The position numbers and the translations under genes were made by a program. A stretch of 64,000 bases of DNA from Microcoleus sp. bin38.metabat.b11b12b14.051. Lineage in GTDB: Bacteria; Cyanobacteriota; Cyanobacteriia; Cyanobacteriales; Microcoleaceae. The DNA lies in assembly GCF_013299165.1 (NCBI RefSeq), contig NZ_JAAFKD010000007.1, positions 184,574 to 248,573 on the forward strand, in the 5' to 3' direction. Shown here one piece after another: positions 7,142-15,637 of this stretch (position 1 is its first letter; each line of letters begins with the position of its first letter). The notes beneath the pieces were generated by a model. That model ran no database searches, was not told the DNA's origin, and saw only the letters and a list, made by a program, of their open reading frames with translations.

Positions 7142-9687
7142 CATCTGACATGGGGTTTGAGATGAGTTTGGCTCAAGGGAATCTCAATAATCAACTCGGT
7201 TCCCTCTCCGGGGGCTGAGATGCAGCTCAATTTGCCGCCGTGTTGTTCTACCACAATTTCGTGACAAATTGCCAAACCTATGCCTGCACCTTTACCCACA
7301 GGTTTTGTGGTAAAAAACGGCTCAAATATTTTTTGGCTAACTGTTTCTTCCATGCCCCAAGCGTTGTCCTTAATCCTCACTGCTACGGCTTTTTGTCCCG
7401 GACAAACTTCTGTTACTATCCGAATTTGTCCGACTTTCACTGATGGTGCTTCGCCCCCATATGGGGGCGATATTTTTGTGTTTACAAAGGACTCTTCTAG
7501 AGCATCAATTGCGTTTGTGAGTACATTCATAAACACTTGGTTGATTTGAACTGCATAACACTCAACTAAAGGCAGAGAGCCATATTCTTTGATCAGATGA
7601 ATTGTCTGGCGATTCCCTACGGGATAGCTTTGCTTCACGGGCTTCGGTTTGAGTCGGTTGCTCAAAATCAGCAAAGCGCTGTCCAATCCGTCGTGAATGT
7701 CAACGGGTTTAATCTCTGCTTCGTCAATTCTAGAGAAGTTTCGCAGCGACTGAACTATCTCGCGAATGCGGTGAGCTCCAACTTTCATAGAACCCAACAA
7801 CTTCGGCAAGTCTTCAACTATAAACTCTACTTCTGCTGCTTCTATTTCGGCTTTAATTTCCAGCGAAGGCGATGGGTAATGTTCCTCGTAAAGCAGCAAT
7901 AAATTGATAATTTTTTGAGTATATTCGTCAGCATAGCTAAGATTTCCGTAAATGAAGTTAATCGGGTTAGTGACTTCGTAAGCTACCGCCGCTACCAACT
8001 GTCCCAAACTCGACATTCTTTCGCTCTGCACCAATTGAGTTTGCGCGCGTTGTAGCTCGGACATCGCTGTTTTTAAATGAGCAGTCTTTTCGCGTTCTCT
8101 GGCGACTGATGCTTCTAGTGCTTTATTTAATTTTTCGAGCTTGTCTGCTTGGCGCAGCACGATATTTATCATGGCTTTTTTTAGTTGCAATGCAGCGTCT
8201 ATTTCGCATTGTTTCCAGGGCAAAGATTTGCACTTTACATTTTCTTTCCACAGCTCGAAAGATTTCCTAGGAGACAGTCTCTGGCTGCCATCTACATCTA
8301 TTTCAACGGGTTTATTGGGGTTGCCAGCCCAGTTTACGGTACTAATTACTTCCGGACGAAACCACAAAACGTATATTTGTTGACTCGGCGATATTGCGAT
8401 AGCCAAACACCCGCTGGCTGTGTCTTTGAATTCCTCAGCTTCTGGATAGAATTTGGTCAGCGAGTCTGTATAAAATATTTCTTTTGCTAGGTGCTTTTGC
8501 ACCCACTTAGTTAAATATTTGAGTGATTCTCCCGGAGGTGTTTGTCCGACTCGATAGCAATTGTCTCCAAATATTATTGCTGCTCCCAGGGCGTTGACTG
8601 CTTCCAGCAAATTATGCTGACATTTAACTAACACTTCCGATAAATTTTCGGAGGTAGATATGTCTTCAAAAATCTGAGTTTGAATTGATTTTAAGTGTAG
8701 TTTGTAGTCGTAGTCTTCGTTTCCTTCTTTTGATTGCAGTTCTAAGGACATTACTTGCCCGATAAATTCGCAGGCTGCGCGCACTTCATAGTTGAGGTAT
8801 TTTGGTGTATAGTTGTGGCAAGCAATCAATCCCCACAGTTTTTTATCTTTGATTAACGAGATGGACATCGAAGCTGTCACGCCCATATTTTGCAGGTATT
8901 CTATGTGCATGGGGGAAACGCTTCTCAATACGCTGAAACTGAGATCGAGGGGCTGGTTGGTAACAGGATTGTTTGCTGAGACGAGGGAGACTGGTTGATA
9001 ATTAATATCTGGTATTAACCTCAACCAATTTAACGAATATAGTTTTCTGGCTTGTTTGGGAATATCTGTGCTGGGGTAGTTTAAGCCTAAGAAAGCACTC
9101 AGGTTTTCTGCTTTGTCTTCAGCGATTACAGCGCCGTTGCCTTCGGGATCGAATTGATAGACCATCACTCTATCAAATTCCGAAATTTTCCTGACTTCTT
9201 CCACAGTCTGTTGACATAATTCCTTGAGATTTCTGGCGCTTTGAATTTTGCTGACAGTGGATCTCACTGAATGATAAAAGCTAAAAACTGAAAAATTTTC
9301 TGTGGTGGTTGCCAATTCTAACTCGACGATCAAAACTCCTTCTCCTCGGTGGAGGATCCAGTCAAATTCTAAAGACTTGCCTGCTTTTTCGACAGACAGT
9401 TTAATGGGATTGATGGTTTTTAAGTTGTCTTTCTGCAAACAGGCTTTGAGTTTTTCTAGCTGAGTGCGATCGAGTAATAAGCTTAAATCTTGACCGATCG
9501 CGCTTTTGGCATCAACTCCCAACAAATCTTGCGTATTTTCACTGATTTGCAGTATTTCTAGTTGAGGTTCTCGTACTACCAGGAGAACTCCGTGTGGCTG
9601 AATGTGCCCCGATATATGAATCGGCTCTCTGTCGCAGTTTGTCAAGTCCACTTCTTCGAGGGCTGGAATTTGAATTTGTCGCTCCAT
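7141..9687 (-). CDS. Bacteriophytochrome-type photoreceptor with degenerate histidine kinase
   Basis: 848 residues. PAS: Cys18 in LTNCDREPIHISGHIQPHG matches the biliverdin-attachment Cys of bacteriophytochromes. GAF: PSTDIP with Asp208 and SPMHIEYLQNMGV; Met replaces the Cys used by Cph1, so biliverdin is the expected chromophore. PHY: WAGNP and PRKSF tongue motifs are present. A coiled coil leads to a HisKA region MSSLGQLVAAVAYEVTNPIN in which the phospho-acceptor His is Tyr570 (codon TAC at 7980-7978). In the ATPase domain the N-box (NVLTNAIDAL) and GKGAGIGLAI are kept, but G1 reads D774-N-A-W-G rather than DNGxG. Sensing looks intact while phosphotransfer is doubtful. A 32-bp repeat shared with ureF is inserted in frame at 7609-7640. 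It is a single gene with no adjacent response regulator. Confidence 0.93.
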   Translation of the reverse strand: MERQIQIPALEEVDLTNCDREPIHISGHIQPHGVLLVVREPQLEILQISENTQDLLGVDAKSAIGQDLSLLLDRTQLEKLKACLQKDNLKTINPIKLSVEKAGKSLEFDWILHRGEGVLIVELELATTTENFSVFSFYHSVRSTVSKIQSARNLKELCQQTVEEVRKISEFDRVMVYQFDPEGNGAVIAEDKAENLSAFLGLNYPSTDIPKQARKLYSLNWLRLIPDINYQPVSLVSANNPVTNQPLDLSFSVLRSVSPMHIEYLQNMGVTASMSISLIKDKKLWGLIACHNYTPKYLNYEVRAACEFIGQVMSLELQSKEGNEDYDYKLHLKSIQTQIFEDISTSENLSEVLVKCQHNLLEAVNALGAAIIFGDNCYRVGQTPPGESLKYLTKWVQKHLAKEIFYTDSLTKFYPEAEEFKDTASGCLAIAISPSQQIYVLWFRPEVISTVNWAGNPNKPVEIDVDGSQRLSPRKSFELWKENVKCKSLPWKQCEIDAALQLKKAMINIVLRQADKLEKLNKALEASVAREREKTAHLKTAMSELQRAQTQLVQSERMSSLGQLVAAVAYEVTNPINFIYGNLSYADEYTQKIINLLLLYEEHYPSPSLEIKAEIEAAEVEFIVEDLPKLLGSMKVGAHRIREIVQSLRNFSRIDEAEIKPVDIHDGLDSALLILSNRLKPKPVKQSYPVGNRQTIHLIKEYGSLPLVECYAVQINQVFMNVLTNAIDALEESFVNTKISPPYGGEAPSVKVGQIRIVTEVCPGQKAVAVRIKDNAWGMEETVSQKIFEPFFTTKPVGKGAGIGLAICHEIVVEQHGGKLSCISAPGEGTELIIEIPLSQTHLKPHVR

Positions 9688-10173
9688 TGTCTCTGTTTTC
9701 CGCTGTAAAATTTCGAGAGAGTTATCTATATTTTAGATTTGAGGTCAGATGGGATTTTCGATAATCTGATATTGTTCGATCGCATGACGGCTTGCTCCCT
9801 TGACCGACACAGCTCAGGCATCTGACCTCAAATCAGCGAGTCGAAAATAATAGAGTGGAAAATCAGCCTACCAGAAGTGTTGCTGCTAGACTGGCGCGAG
9901 CATTCTGGATGTGTTTGCGAACTCGACTCTTATATACGATTTGTGGCCAATATTAATTATTGCAGCAATTGTTCCCATAGTTCAAGTGATTTGAATCATG
10001 TTCCACAAAATTAATATTTATGGTAAGATTTTGAGACGGAGAAACAGGAGGATAGAAATGTGTCTCCAGACCGGCAGAGTGACGAAAATATTAAGTTAAG
10101 GTAAGGGTGACAAGATTTGAAAGTCAAGTCGCGTTAAGCTTTTTAAGTATATCCAACAGGCCCGACAATTAGA
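9688..10173. other. Intergenic, no gene seen
   Basis: 486 bases between divergent genes. It presumably carries the promoters of both the phytochrome gene and the small membrane-protein gene. I see no convincing ORF, hairpin or repeat. Confidence 0.6.
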
Positions 10174-10176
10174 GTG

Positions 10177-10593
10177 ATGCTCGACTTCAATACAGTTACT
10201 GAGTTCTCGCATAGCTACTGCATAGCTATCTGTGCCTTTTTAGTTCCGGCAAATTTGCTGACTACTTTGTACACAGGGATTTTGACAGGACTAAACCGAC
10301 CTCGAATGCAAGTATGGGCGTCTGCGGCTGTGGCCGGGCTTTGGGCAACAGCAATGATTTTTCACGTTTTTACCTGGTTTGCGATCGGGGTAGTAATGCC
10401 TCCGACATACATCTTGCTAGTTATGGCGATCGCTTGTTTGGCTATCAATGTCTGGGCAGTGGGGCATCCTTCTAGCATGATGCAATTAATCCGAGTGGCG
10501 GTATCAGCTTTCAGGCGAGGTTTAGAAGCAGCAAGCAGCAAGAAGGCAGTTCGGCAACGGATGCAAGTAACCGATGTCACGGATACCATTTGA
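10177..10593 (+). CDS. Small membrane protein, unknown function
   Basis: 138 residues from ATG at 10177; an in-frame GTG lies one codon upstream. There are three likely membrane segments: about 13-38 (IAICAFLVPANLLTTLYTGIL), 48-72 (ASAAVAGLWATAMIFHVFTW) and 75-95 (VVMPPTYILLVMAIACLAIN). The C-terminal tail is basic. I do not recognise a named family. A degraded copy of its 3' half lies directly downstream. Confidence 0.6.
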   Translation: MLDFNTVTEFSHSYCIAICAFLVPANLLTTLYTGILTGLNRPRMQVWASAAVAGLWATAMIFHVFTWFAIGVVMPPTYILLVMAIACLAINVWAVGHPSSMMQLIRVAVSAFRRGLEAASSKKAVRQRMQVTDVTDTI

Positions 10594-10615
10594 ACCATCA
10601 GACAAATACCGCAAC

Positions 10616-11080
10616 ATCTTGCACATTTTTACCTGGTTCGCGATCGGGGTAGTAATGCCTCCGACATATATAGCCGAGTCTCACTCATGTGAGGTACAGG
10701 TTCTGATTTGAGATTTTAGATTTGAGATTTTAGATTGGGGGATTGAGGGATTGAGGGATTAATTGGTCCGGTGCGTCATCTTTCTGAGAACTGCTATAGC
10801 CGAGTCTCAAAAAGGTGAGGTAGAGGTTGAGATTTTCCATTTTTCGATTTGAGATTTGAGATTTGCCCGGAGCGGCTTCCCTCGGAGGGCAAGGATTGAG
10901 GGATTTATTGCTCAATACCTCATCTTTTTGAGAACTGCTATACATCTTGTTCGTTATGGCGATCGCTTGTCTGGCTATCAATGCTTCGGCAGCGGGGCAT
11001 CCTTCTAGGATGATGCAATTAATCCGAGTGGCGATCGAGGAAGTTCGGCAGCGTGTAATGTACGGGATGTAACCGATACA
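10616..11080 (+). pseudogene. Degraded duplicate of the upstream membrane-protein gene, split by MITEs
   Basis: Positions 10621-10668 copy CACGTTTTTACCTGGTTTGC... of the intact gene (from 10361), and 10943-11068 copy its next part (CATCTTG.TAGTTATGGCGATCGC onward) with a deletion near the end. The two halves are separated by an insertion at 10669-10942. No complete frame remains. Confidence 0.8.
10669..10942. mobile_element. Two head-to-tail MITE copies with TATAGC ends
   Basis: The left end TATAGCCGAGTCTCA...GTGAGGTA and the right end TACCTCATCTTTTTGAGAA-CTGCTATA are imperfect inverted repeats of about 30 bp. One copy spans about 10669-10798. A second, sharing the central TATA, spans about 10795-10942. 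Insertion is at a TA dinucleotide of the duplicated gene, as expected for IS630/mariner-type MITEs. The interiors contain GATTTTAGATT heptamer tracts. A related copy lies at about 63127-63289. Confidence 0.75.
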
Positions 11081-11083
11081 ATT

Positions 11084-12428
11084 TTAGCGCTCTCCGAAAG
11101 AAGGAAGCAGTAAAAAATTGGCATCTGGCATTCTGAAAGATTTGATACTCCCCAGCCCTTTCATAGACGGGGATTCTTGAAGAGTCCAGAGTCGGATCTT
11201 CAAAGGCGCCATCAAATCGCCGCTACTGATTCTACTAAGATTTAATCCTAGTTTCACCGCTACTTTTCTGATAATATTCGCCGCCCCATTGCCATCGGCA
11301 TTGATTTTTGTACCGCCTGCCGAACAGTATAGTCCGCGAGTTACTCTTTTCCCTGATTCTTTCCACCCTTCAGGTTTTTCACCGAACTTAGGTAGCGAAT
11401 CATTGTCCAGGAAACTAGCCTTTGAAGTATAAGCTTCTTCAGTTTCTACAAAATTAATTCCATGTTGTTTACACAACTGAGATATCCTATCTTTCAGTCT
11501 ACCCGTGGGAATTTGTACAAACTTTTGATTCGTCTTTTTACCCATATTTGCATTTTGCTTCTGGTCTTTATTCCACCCAAAAACTAATGTTCCTATTTTA
11601 TTTTCAATACAATGATTAACGACAATTCTCGCTGCCTTATTTACTGCATCTCTAATCTGTCGATTTCTTTTCTCAGTAATCCGAGCTAATTGATTCGACC
11701 AAAAGCCTTGGGGTTGATTCTCCTTTAAGACAGATACGCGCTTGTTATACCACTGATTTAAGGACTTTAAATGCAGCCCATCAACAATAAAAGAAGTTCC
11801 CACGTTGGATACTCCTGTTAACCAGTTGTTGATTCCGTGGTCTAATCCCAAAACATGATCCGGGTTGAACTCTACAGCTAATTCCTCTGTGCGATACACA
11901 AACTCGGCATAAAAGCAGCGGTTTCTGGGAAGAATCCGAATTTCGACCAACTTTTTGTAATCCAAATTAGAGGGCATCCGCAGAAAGAATTCTCCGACTC
12001 CAAACCAAAGCTTAACCTTGCTACGAAGATGGAAATCGCAGCAGTCCATCCTTTAATTTGACATCAGCCTTGGGGAATGTAACCAATTTAAAAGAATCTT
12101 TTTTGTATCCCGGTAGCTTTGGATGTTGCGTTACCGTTCCAGATTTAATTCCTTTTAGCAGTCCAATGTACGAACTAAAAGATTCAGCAACCCTAGTTAA
12201 AGTTTGCTGGGCGACATGAGAATACAGGGTTTTAAAATGCAAGTTCGACTTGAACATTTTATGCAAATCATTTTTTCTGGGAATATTTATTGTCTTGAAA
12301 TATAACTGCCGACCATAGTAAATGGCACAATTAGCCAACTTATTCGATTCACTACATACAAATTCTAAAATCGCTTTCAGACTAGAGTCGGGACTAATTA
12401 AGTTTTGCTGGCAGCCGTAATTAGACAT
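11084..12428 (-). pseudogene. tnpB: tnpB (OrfB, RNA-guided nuclease) of IS200/IS605 element, frameshifted
   Basis: The start ATG at 12428 overlaps the tnpA stop by 8 nt (ATGTCTAA). The first frame runs to LKDGLLRFPSS and a stop at 12023-12021. The continuation RSKVKLWFGVGEFF lies one frame over, so one extra base near 12021-12026 breaks an otherwise full-length gene of about 447 codons. RuvC motifs are GLDHGINN (RuvC-I Asp) and INADGNGAANI (RuvC-III Asp). The usual RuvC-II Glu position reads FGWNKDQK, and a Glu lies instead in VETEEAYTSKASFLD. The CxxC zinc-finger pairs are missing. The 3' end encodes ESPSMKGLG within a CCCCGTCT...AGGGCTGGGG hairpin, where omega-RNA is usually found. Confidence 0.85.
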
Positions 12429-12819
12429 TTTTCTGGTTCTCGATATACTGTTTGACGACAGACAATGGTGCACCGCCAACTGTTGCAACAAAATAACTAT
12501 TTGTCCAAAGAGTTGGTAATCGGCTTTTTAGCCAAGGAAATTCTTGTCTCAACAGTCGAGATGAGCGTCCTTTCAAGTATCTAATCAATTTTGCTATTCC
12601 GAATTGTGGGTCTACTCCTACCAGGACATGAACGTGATCTGGCATAACCTCCATCTCCAGCAACTCGGCATTGAATTCGGTGCAAACTTCTTGCAATATA
12701 GCTTTCAGTCGAATATCTACACCTTTGATCAATACCGATCTCCGATACTTGGGACACCAAACAATATGATAGTTACAAGAGTAAGTTACGTTGGCGTTTG
12801 ACTTTAGTTTTACTTTCAT
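12421..12819 (-). CDS. tnpA: IS200/IS605 TnpA, Y1 single-strand transposase
   Basis: 132 residues, normal length for the family. The HUH motif is in MPDHVHVLVG (about 59-68), the N-terminal strand HIVWCPKYRR is typical, and the catalytic Tyr lies in VVKQYIENQKNV near the C-terminus. TnpA excises and inserts the element as circular single strands guided by end hairpins. It appears intact and is co-transcribed with the frameshifted tnpB. Confidence 0.95.
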   Translation of the reverse strand: MKVKLKSNANVTYSCNYHIVWCPKYRRSVLIKGVDIRLKAILQEVCTEFNAELLEMEVMPDHVHVLVGVDPQFGIAKLIRYLKGRSSRLLRQEFPWLKSRLPTLWTNSYFVATVGGAPLSVVKQYIENQKNV

Positions 12820-13023
12820 CTTTACAGTATACAGGCTGGTGGACGTATAGTGTAATTTAAAGTGTAAAGAAATATTGAAGGCGGTTGAAACCGCCGCCGA
12901 CTTTTCCCCGTGTCTGAAGCCAGGGGCCCGGCGGGCTCGTTTTTTGGTCAGGGATAATATTAGTTTTTCCTAAAGTTTTCCCTGGTTCGAGATTACTAAT
13001 TCGGAGTCCTGATGCGATCGTGC

Positions 13024-13881
13024 TTATAGCAATTCGCGATCGCGACAATCTTTTGTTTCCGGGCCGCGGGGATGGAGGGCGCAGTTGAGCAGGTAGCCGC
13101 CGTCGCTTCTGCCGTAATAGTAGCGGCATCCCATGCAAATTGCTGGAGGTTCGATCGCACTTTGGTAAACGGGATAATCCGCACCCCCCAGCAGCGAAAA
13201 ATCTCGCTGAGTTTGAACAGTCCCGATAATCGCCCCTGAAAGTTCAACAGCTTCGCGGATGTTTTCAATCCTGCTGTAAGGCGGCAGGTAAATGTCAATA
13301 TAAACGCGGATGCCCTCACCTTCCTGCTCGTGGCGGGTAATAGTGCCCCCCAAGAGGCCGACGCGTGAGGAAATAGCAGAGGAAAATTCCCCCAACGAAT
13401 TGCAGTAACCCGAGAAAACATGAATGTGTTCGTCGGTAGTCGCTCTCACCGTGAGGCGAGTGGGAATCAGCACTCTCAGGTAAGCGTCGAGATCGTCAAA
13501 AACCGGTTCGGCGAGGGACAGCATCTGGTTGGCCTCTTCGTGGTTGAGCCCAAAAGCCTTAGAAACTTTGTGCGCCAGGGCCGCTAAAATATCAAAAACT
13601 TCAGTTAACAGCGATTGCAGCCTGCTATCAATAGCGATCGGACATTCTCTGAGCAGTTTTAAATAATCCTCCAAACGGTGGGCTATACGCTGAATGCTGC
13701 TAAATCCTAGCATAGCTGCTCCGCCTTTAATCGAGTGCGAGGCTCGGATAAGCTGGTGTATCCTTTGGGGAGCTTGCACGGGGTTTTGCAGGCCTTGCAA
13801 GCCTTGTTCGATGATTTGGATGTGTTCTGTGGCTTCTTCGAGAAAGTAGCCGATAATGCGCTGTAGTTGTTCTGGGAGCAT
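13024..13881 (-). CDS. Hpt-domain protein with C-terminal cysteine motif
   Basis: 285 residues. An N-terminal Hpt domain has RASHSIKGGAAMLGF with phospho-acceptor His49. A middle region of about 150-215 follows (THEHIHVFSG-like strand, IRVYIDIYLPP). The C-terminal CMGCRYYYG...LLNCALHP...DCRD cysteine cluster could bind metal. Hpt domains relay phosphate between receiver domains; no receiver or kinase is adjacent, so the partner is unknown. It is transcribed alone. Confidence 0.85.
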   Translation of the reverse strand: MLPEQLQRIIGYFLEEATEHIQIIEQGLQGLQNPVQAPQRIHQLIRASHSIKGGAAMLGFSSIQRIAHRLEDYLKLLRECPIAIDSRLQSLLTEVFDILAALAHKVSKAFGLNHEEANQMLSLAEPVFDDLDAYLRVLIPTRLTVRATTDEHIHVFSGYCNSLGEFSSAISSRVGLLGGTITRHEQEGEGIRVYIDIYLPPYSRIENIREAVELSGAIIGTVQTQRDFSLLGGADYPVYQSAIEPPAICMGCRYYYGRSDGGYLLNCALHPRGPETKDCRDRELL

Positions 13882-14244
13882 AAATTTTTTCTCCGAAAGG
13901 CACCCTAGTAGCAGAAAGCAGAACCTAAAAATGCTGATATTTTTTACTTTTGAGTCAATATTTAACTGACGGGTGGTATCACAGCGGCGTTGAATGCGCG
14001 ATACCGCTCGCTGTGCGAGCCAAAAGCGCTGGACTCAGAAAATCATGATACAGATGCCAGTGCAAACCAGATTATTTCTGCTTGATATCTATCCTGCCTC
14101 AGGATAGCGACGGTGGCAAATACCAAACCGCAGAGAGTTGTCATGGCGCACATTGTTAAACCTGCTAATTCGATCGCCAACCAAATTCCGCAACCCCATA
14201 TTCTCTCGTTCTCGATCCGGGGTTATTATCAATAAACTATGACA
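13882..14244. other. Intergenic, no gene seen
   Basis: About 360 bases upstream of the Hpt gene up to the 99-bp array. A GCTCGCTGTGCGAGC hairpin sits near 14009. No supported ORF. Confidence 0.5.
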
Positions 14245-14702
14245 GAAACCGGGTTTTTCCCCAAATCTGCCAATCACAACCAAGTATTATCGAAAAAACC
14301 CGGTTTCTCGCCGTTTGTGCAGACTTACGCACGGCTCGACAAAGAAACCGGGTTTTTCCCCAAATCTGCCAATCACAACCAAGTATTATCGAAAAAACCC
14401 GGTTTCTCGGCGTTTGTGCAGACTTACGCACGGCTCGACAAAGAAACCGGGTTTTTCCCCAAATCTGCCAATCACAACCAAGTATTATCGAAAAAACCCG
14501 GTTTCTAGGCGTTTGTGCAGACTTACGCACGGCTCGACAAAGAAACCGGGTTTTTCCCCAAATCTGCCAATCACAACCAAGTATTATCGAAAAAACCCGG
14601 TTTCTCGGCGTTTGTGCAGACTTACGCACGGCTCGACAAAGAAACCGGGTTTTTCCCCAAATCTGCCAATCACAGTATTCAAGGGAAAAACCCGGTTTCT
14701 GG
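14245..14702. repeat. 99-bp tandem array, five copies, GAAACCGGGTTT palindromes
   Basis: GAAACCGGGTTTTTCCCC starts at 14245, 14344, 14443, 14542 and 14641, an exact 99-bp period; the last unit is truncated. Units pair AAACCCGGTTTC with GAAACCGGGTTT as potential hairpins. Because 99 is a multiple of three, frames on both strands stay open (33-residue repeats), but there is no start context or family match, so I do not call a gene. Confidence 0.9.
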
Positions 14703-14774
14703 CCACCCGCGCGTCCAAGACTAATATCGTTTGACGATCGATATAACAACAACGGCTATATCGATCGCATTTTG

Positions 14775-15320
14775 CTATTTAGCGACTGTGGCACCGACTT
14801 TGGCGGCGATCGCGGCTAAAGCATTGCCGTTGCCTTTGAGCAGCGCGTTATTTTTCTGCACCATGCTGCCAGTTAATTCTGGGGGAGCGGGCAGTTTAAC
14901 GCCTAATTTTTCAGCGATCGCACGGACAATTTGTCTATTTCCCAACAATAATTTGTGGTTGTCTGTGGCTAAGTCACCGCCCGCTGGGCCTGCGACGCTA
15001 GGTACAGTTGCGCCTACTTTTGTAGCGATACTGGTAAAAGTAGCTCTGTTTTGTAGGATTAGCTGTTGGTTAACTTGCAAAGGATTGCTACCTGATGGCG
15101 CTGCCTCGTTGCTAACTGCTGCGCCTAATTTAGCAGCAATATTCTTAGCTGTTTGACCATTTTTTAATAGCAAATCTCGATTTTGCTGAATGAGAGCTTG
15201 GTCGTTTGCTTGAGCAATAATTGTACTGTTAACAGTAGGAGGTTGAACCAATTCACCAACGCTACCAAATAATCCAGATGCCAATAAACTAGCACTTAAG
15301 CCAACAATTAATTTAGACAT
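14775..15320 (-). CDS. Exported protein with four internal repeats, unknown function
   Basis: 181 residues. The N-terminus MSKLIVGLSASLLASGLFGS is a plausible signal peptide, with cleavage near residue 36 (IIAQAND). The mature part has four repeats of about 35 residues, each of the form NRxLLLxNxxxxxxIAxKLGAxV: IQQNRDLLLKNGQTAKNIAAK, LILQNRATFTSIATKVGATV, KLLLGNRQIVRAIAEKLGVK and ALLKGNGNALAAIAAKVGAT. The C-terminal repeat lacks the Arg. I do not recognise the family. An extracytoplasmic helical repeat protein is the safest description. Confidence 0.75.
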   Translation of the reverse strand: MSKLIVGLSASLLASGLFGSVGELVQPPTVNSTIIAQANDQALIQQNRDLLLKNGQTAKNIAAKLGAAVSNEAAPSGSNPLQVNQQLILQNRATFTSIATKVGATVPSVAGPAGGDLATDNHKLLLGNRQIVRAIAEKLGVKLPAPPELTGSMVQKNNALLKGNGNALAAIAAKVGATVAK

Positions 15321-15508
15321 TTTTTCCTGCCTCGATATGTTTTTTACACACGCAGATGTTTTACTGCGTCATCTACAAAAAGTAAGATATCAAAGCTGTC
15401 CCGGGCAGTTTGTCACAAATATTACATTTTATTAAGACAAATGCAATAATTGCAACACCGAATTGCAATTTTTACAATCAGAGACAGAAAATAGGTTTTT
15501 AGAGCAGC

Positions 15509-15547
15509 CGACAGTTGACAGTTGACAGTTGACAGTTGACAGTTGAC
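15509..15547. repeat. Heptanucleotide (AGTTGAC) tandem repeat
   Basis: About five ACAGTTG heptamers, followed by GCCAGCCGGCGAAGCCG, a short interspersed segment. It is the same STRR family as at 3862 and 29160. Confidence 0.85.
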
Positions 15548-15637
15548 AGAAGAGCCAGCCGGCGAAGCCGAGAGATTGACAGTTGAGAGTTTAGAAGCGA
15601 ATATCTTTGCTATCTTTTTTTAATTGTGACTTTTTTA

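Larger units (their letters stand above)
11084..12850 (-). mobile_element. IS605-type insertion sequence (tnpA + tnpB)
   Basis: The same-strand tnpA-tnpB pair defines the element. The right end should lie near 11130-11180, where CCCCAGCCC...GACGGGGATTC can fold into a hairpin. The left end should lie near 12820-12860. The exact ends could not be fixed, because this family leaves no target duplication. Confidence 0.8.

Noticed and set aside
14237..14752. Long open frames on both strands with 33-residue repeats
   Set aside because: They follow from a 99-bp tandem DNA repeat; there is no start context, and the unit occurs elsewhere as non-coding sequence.
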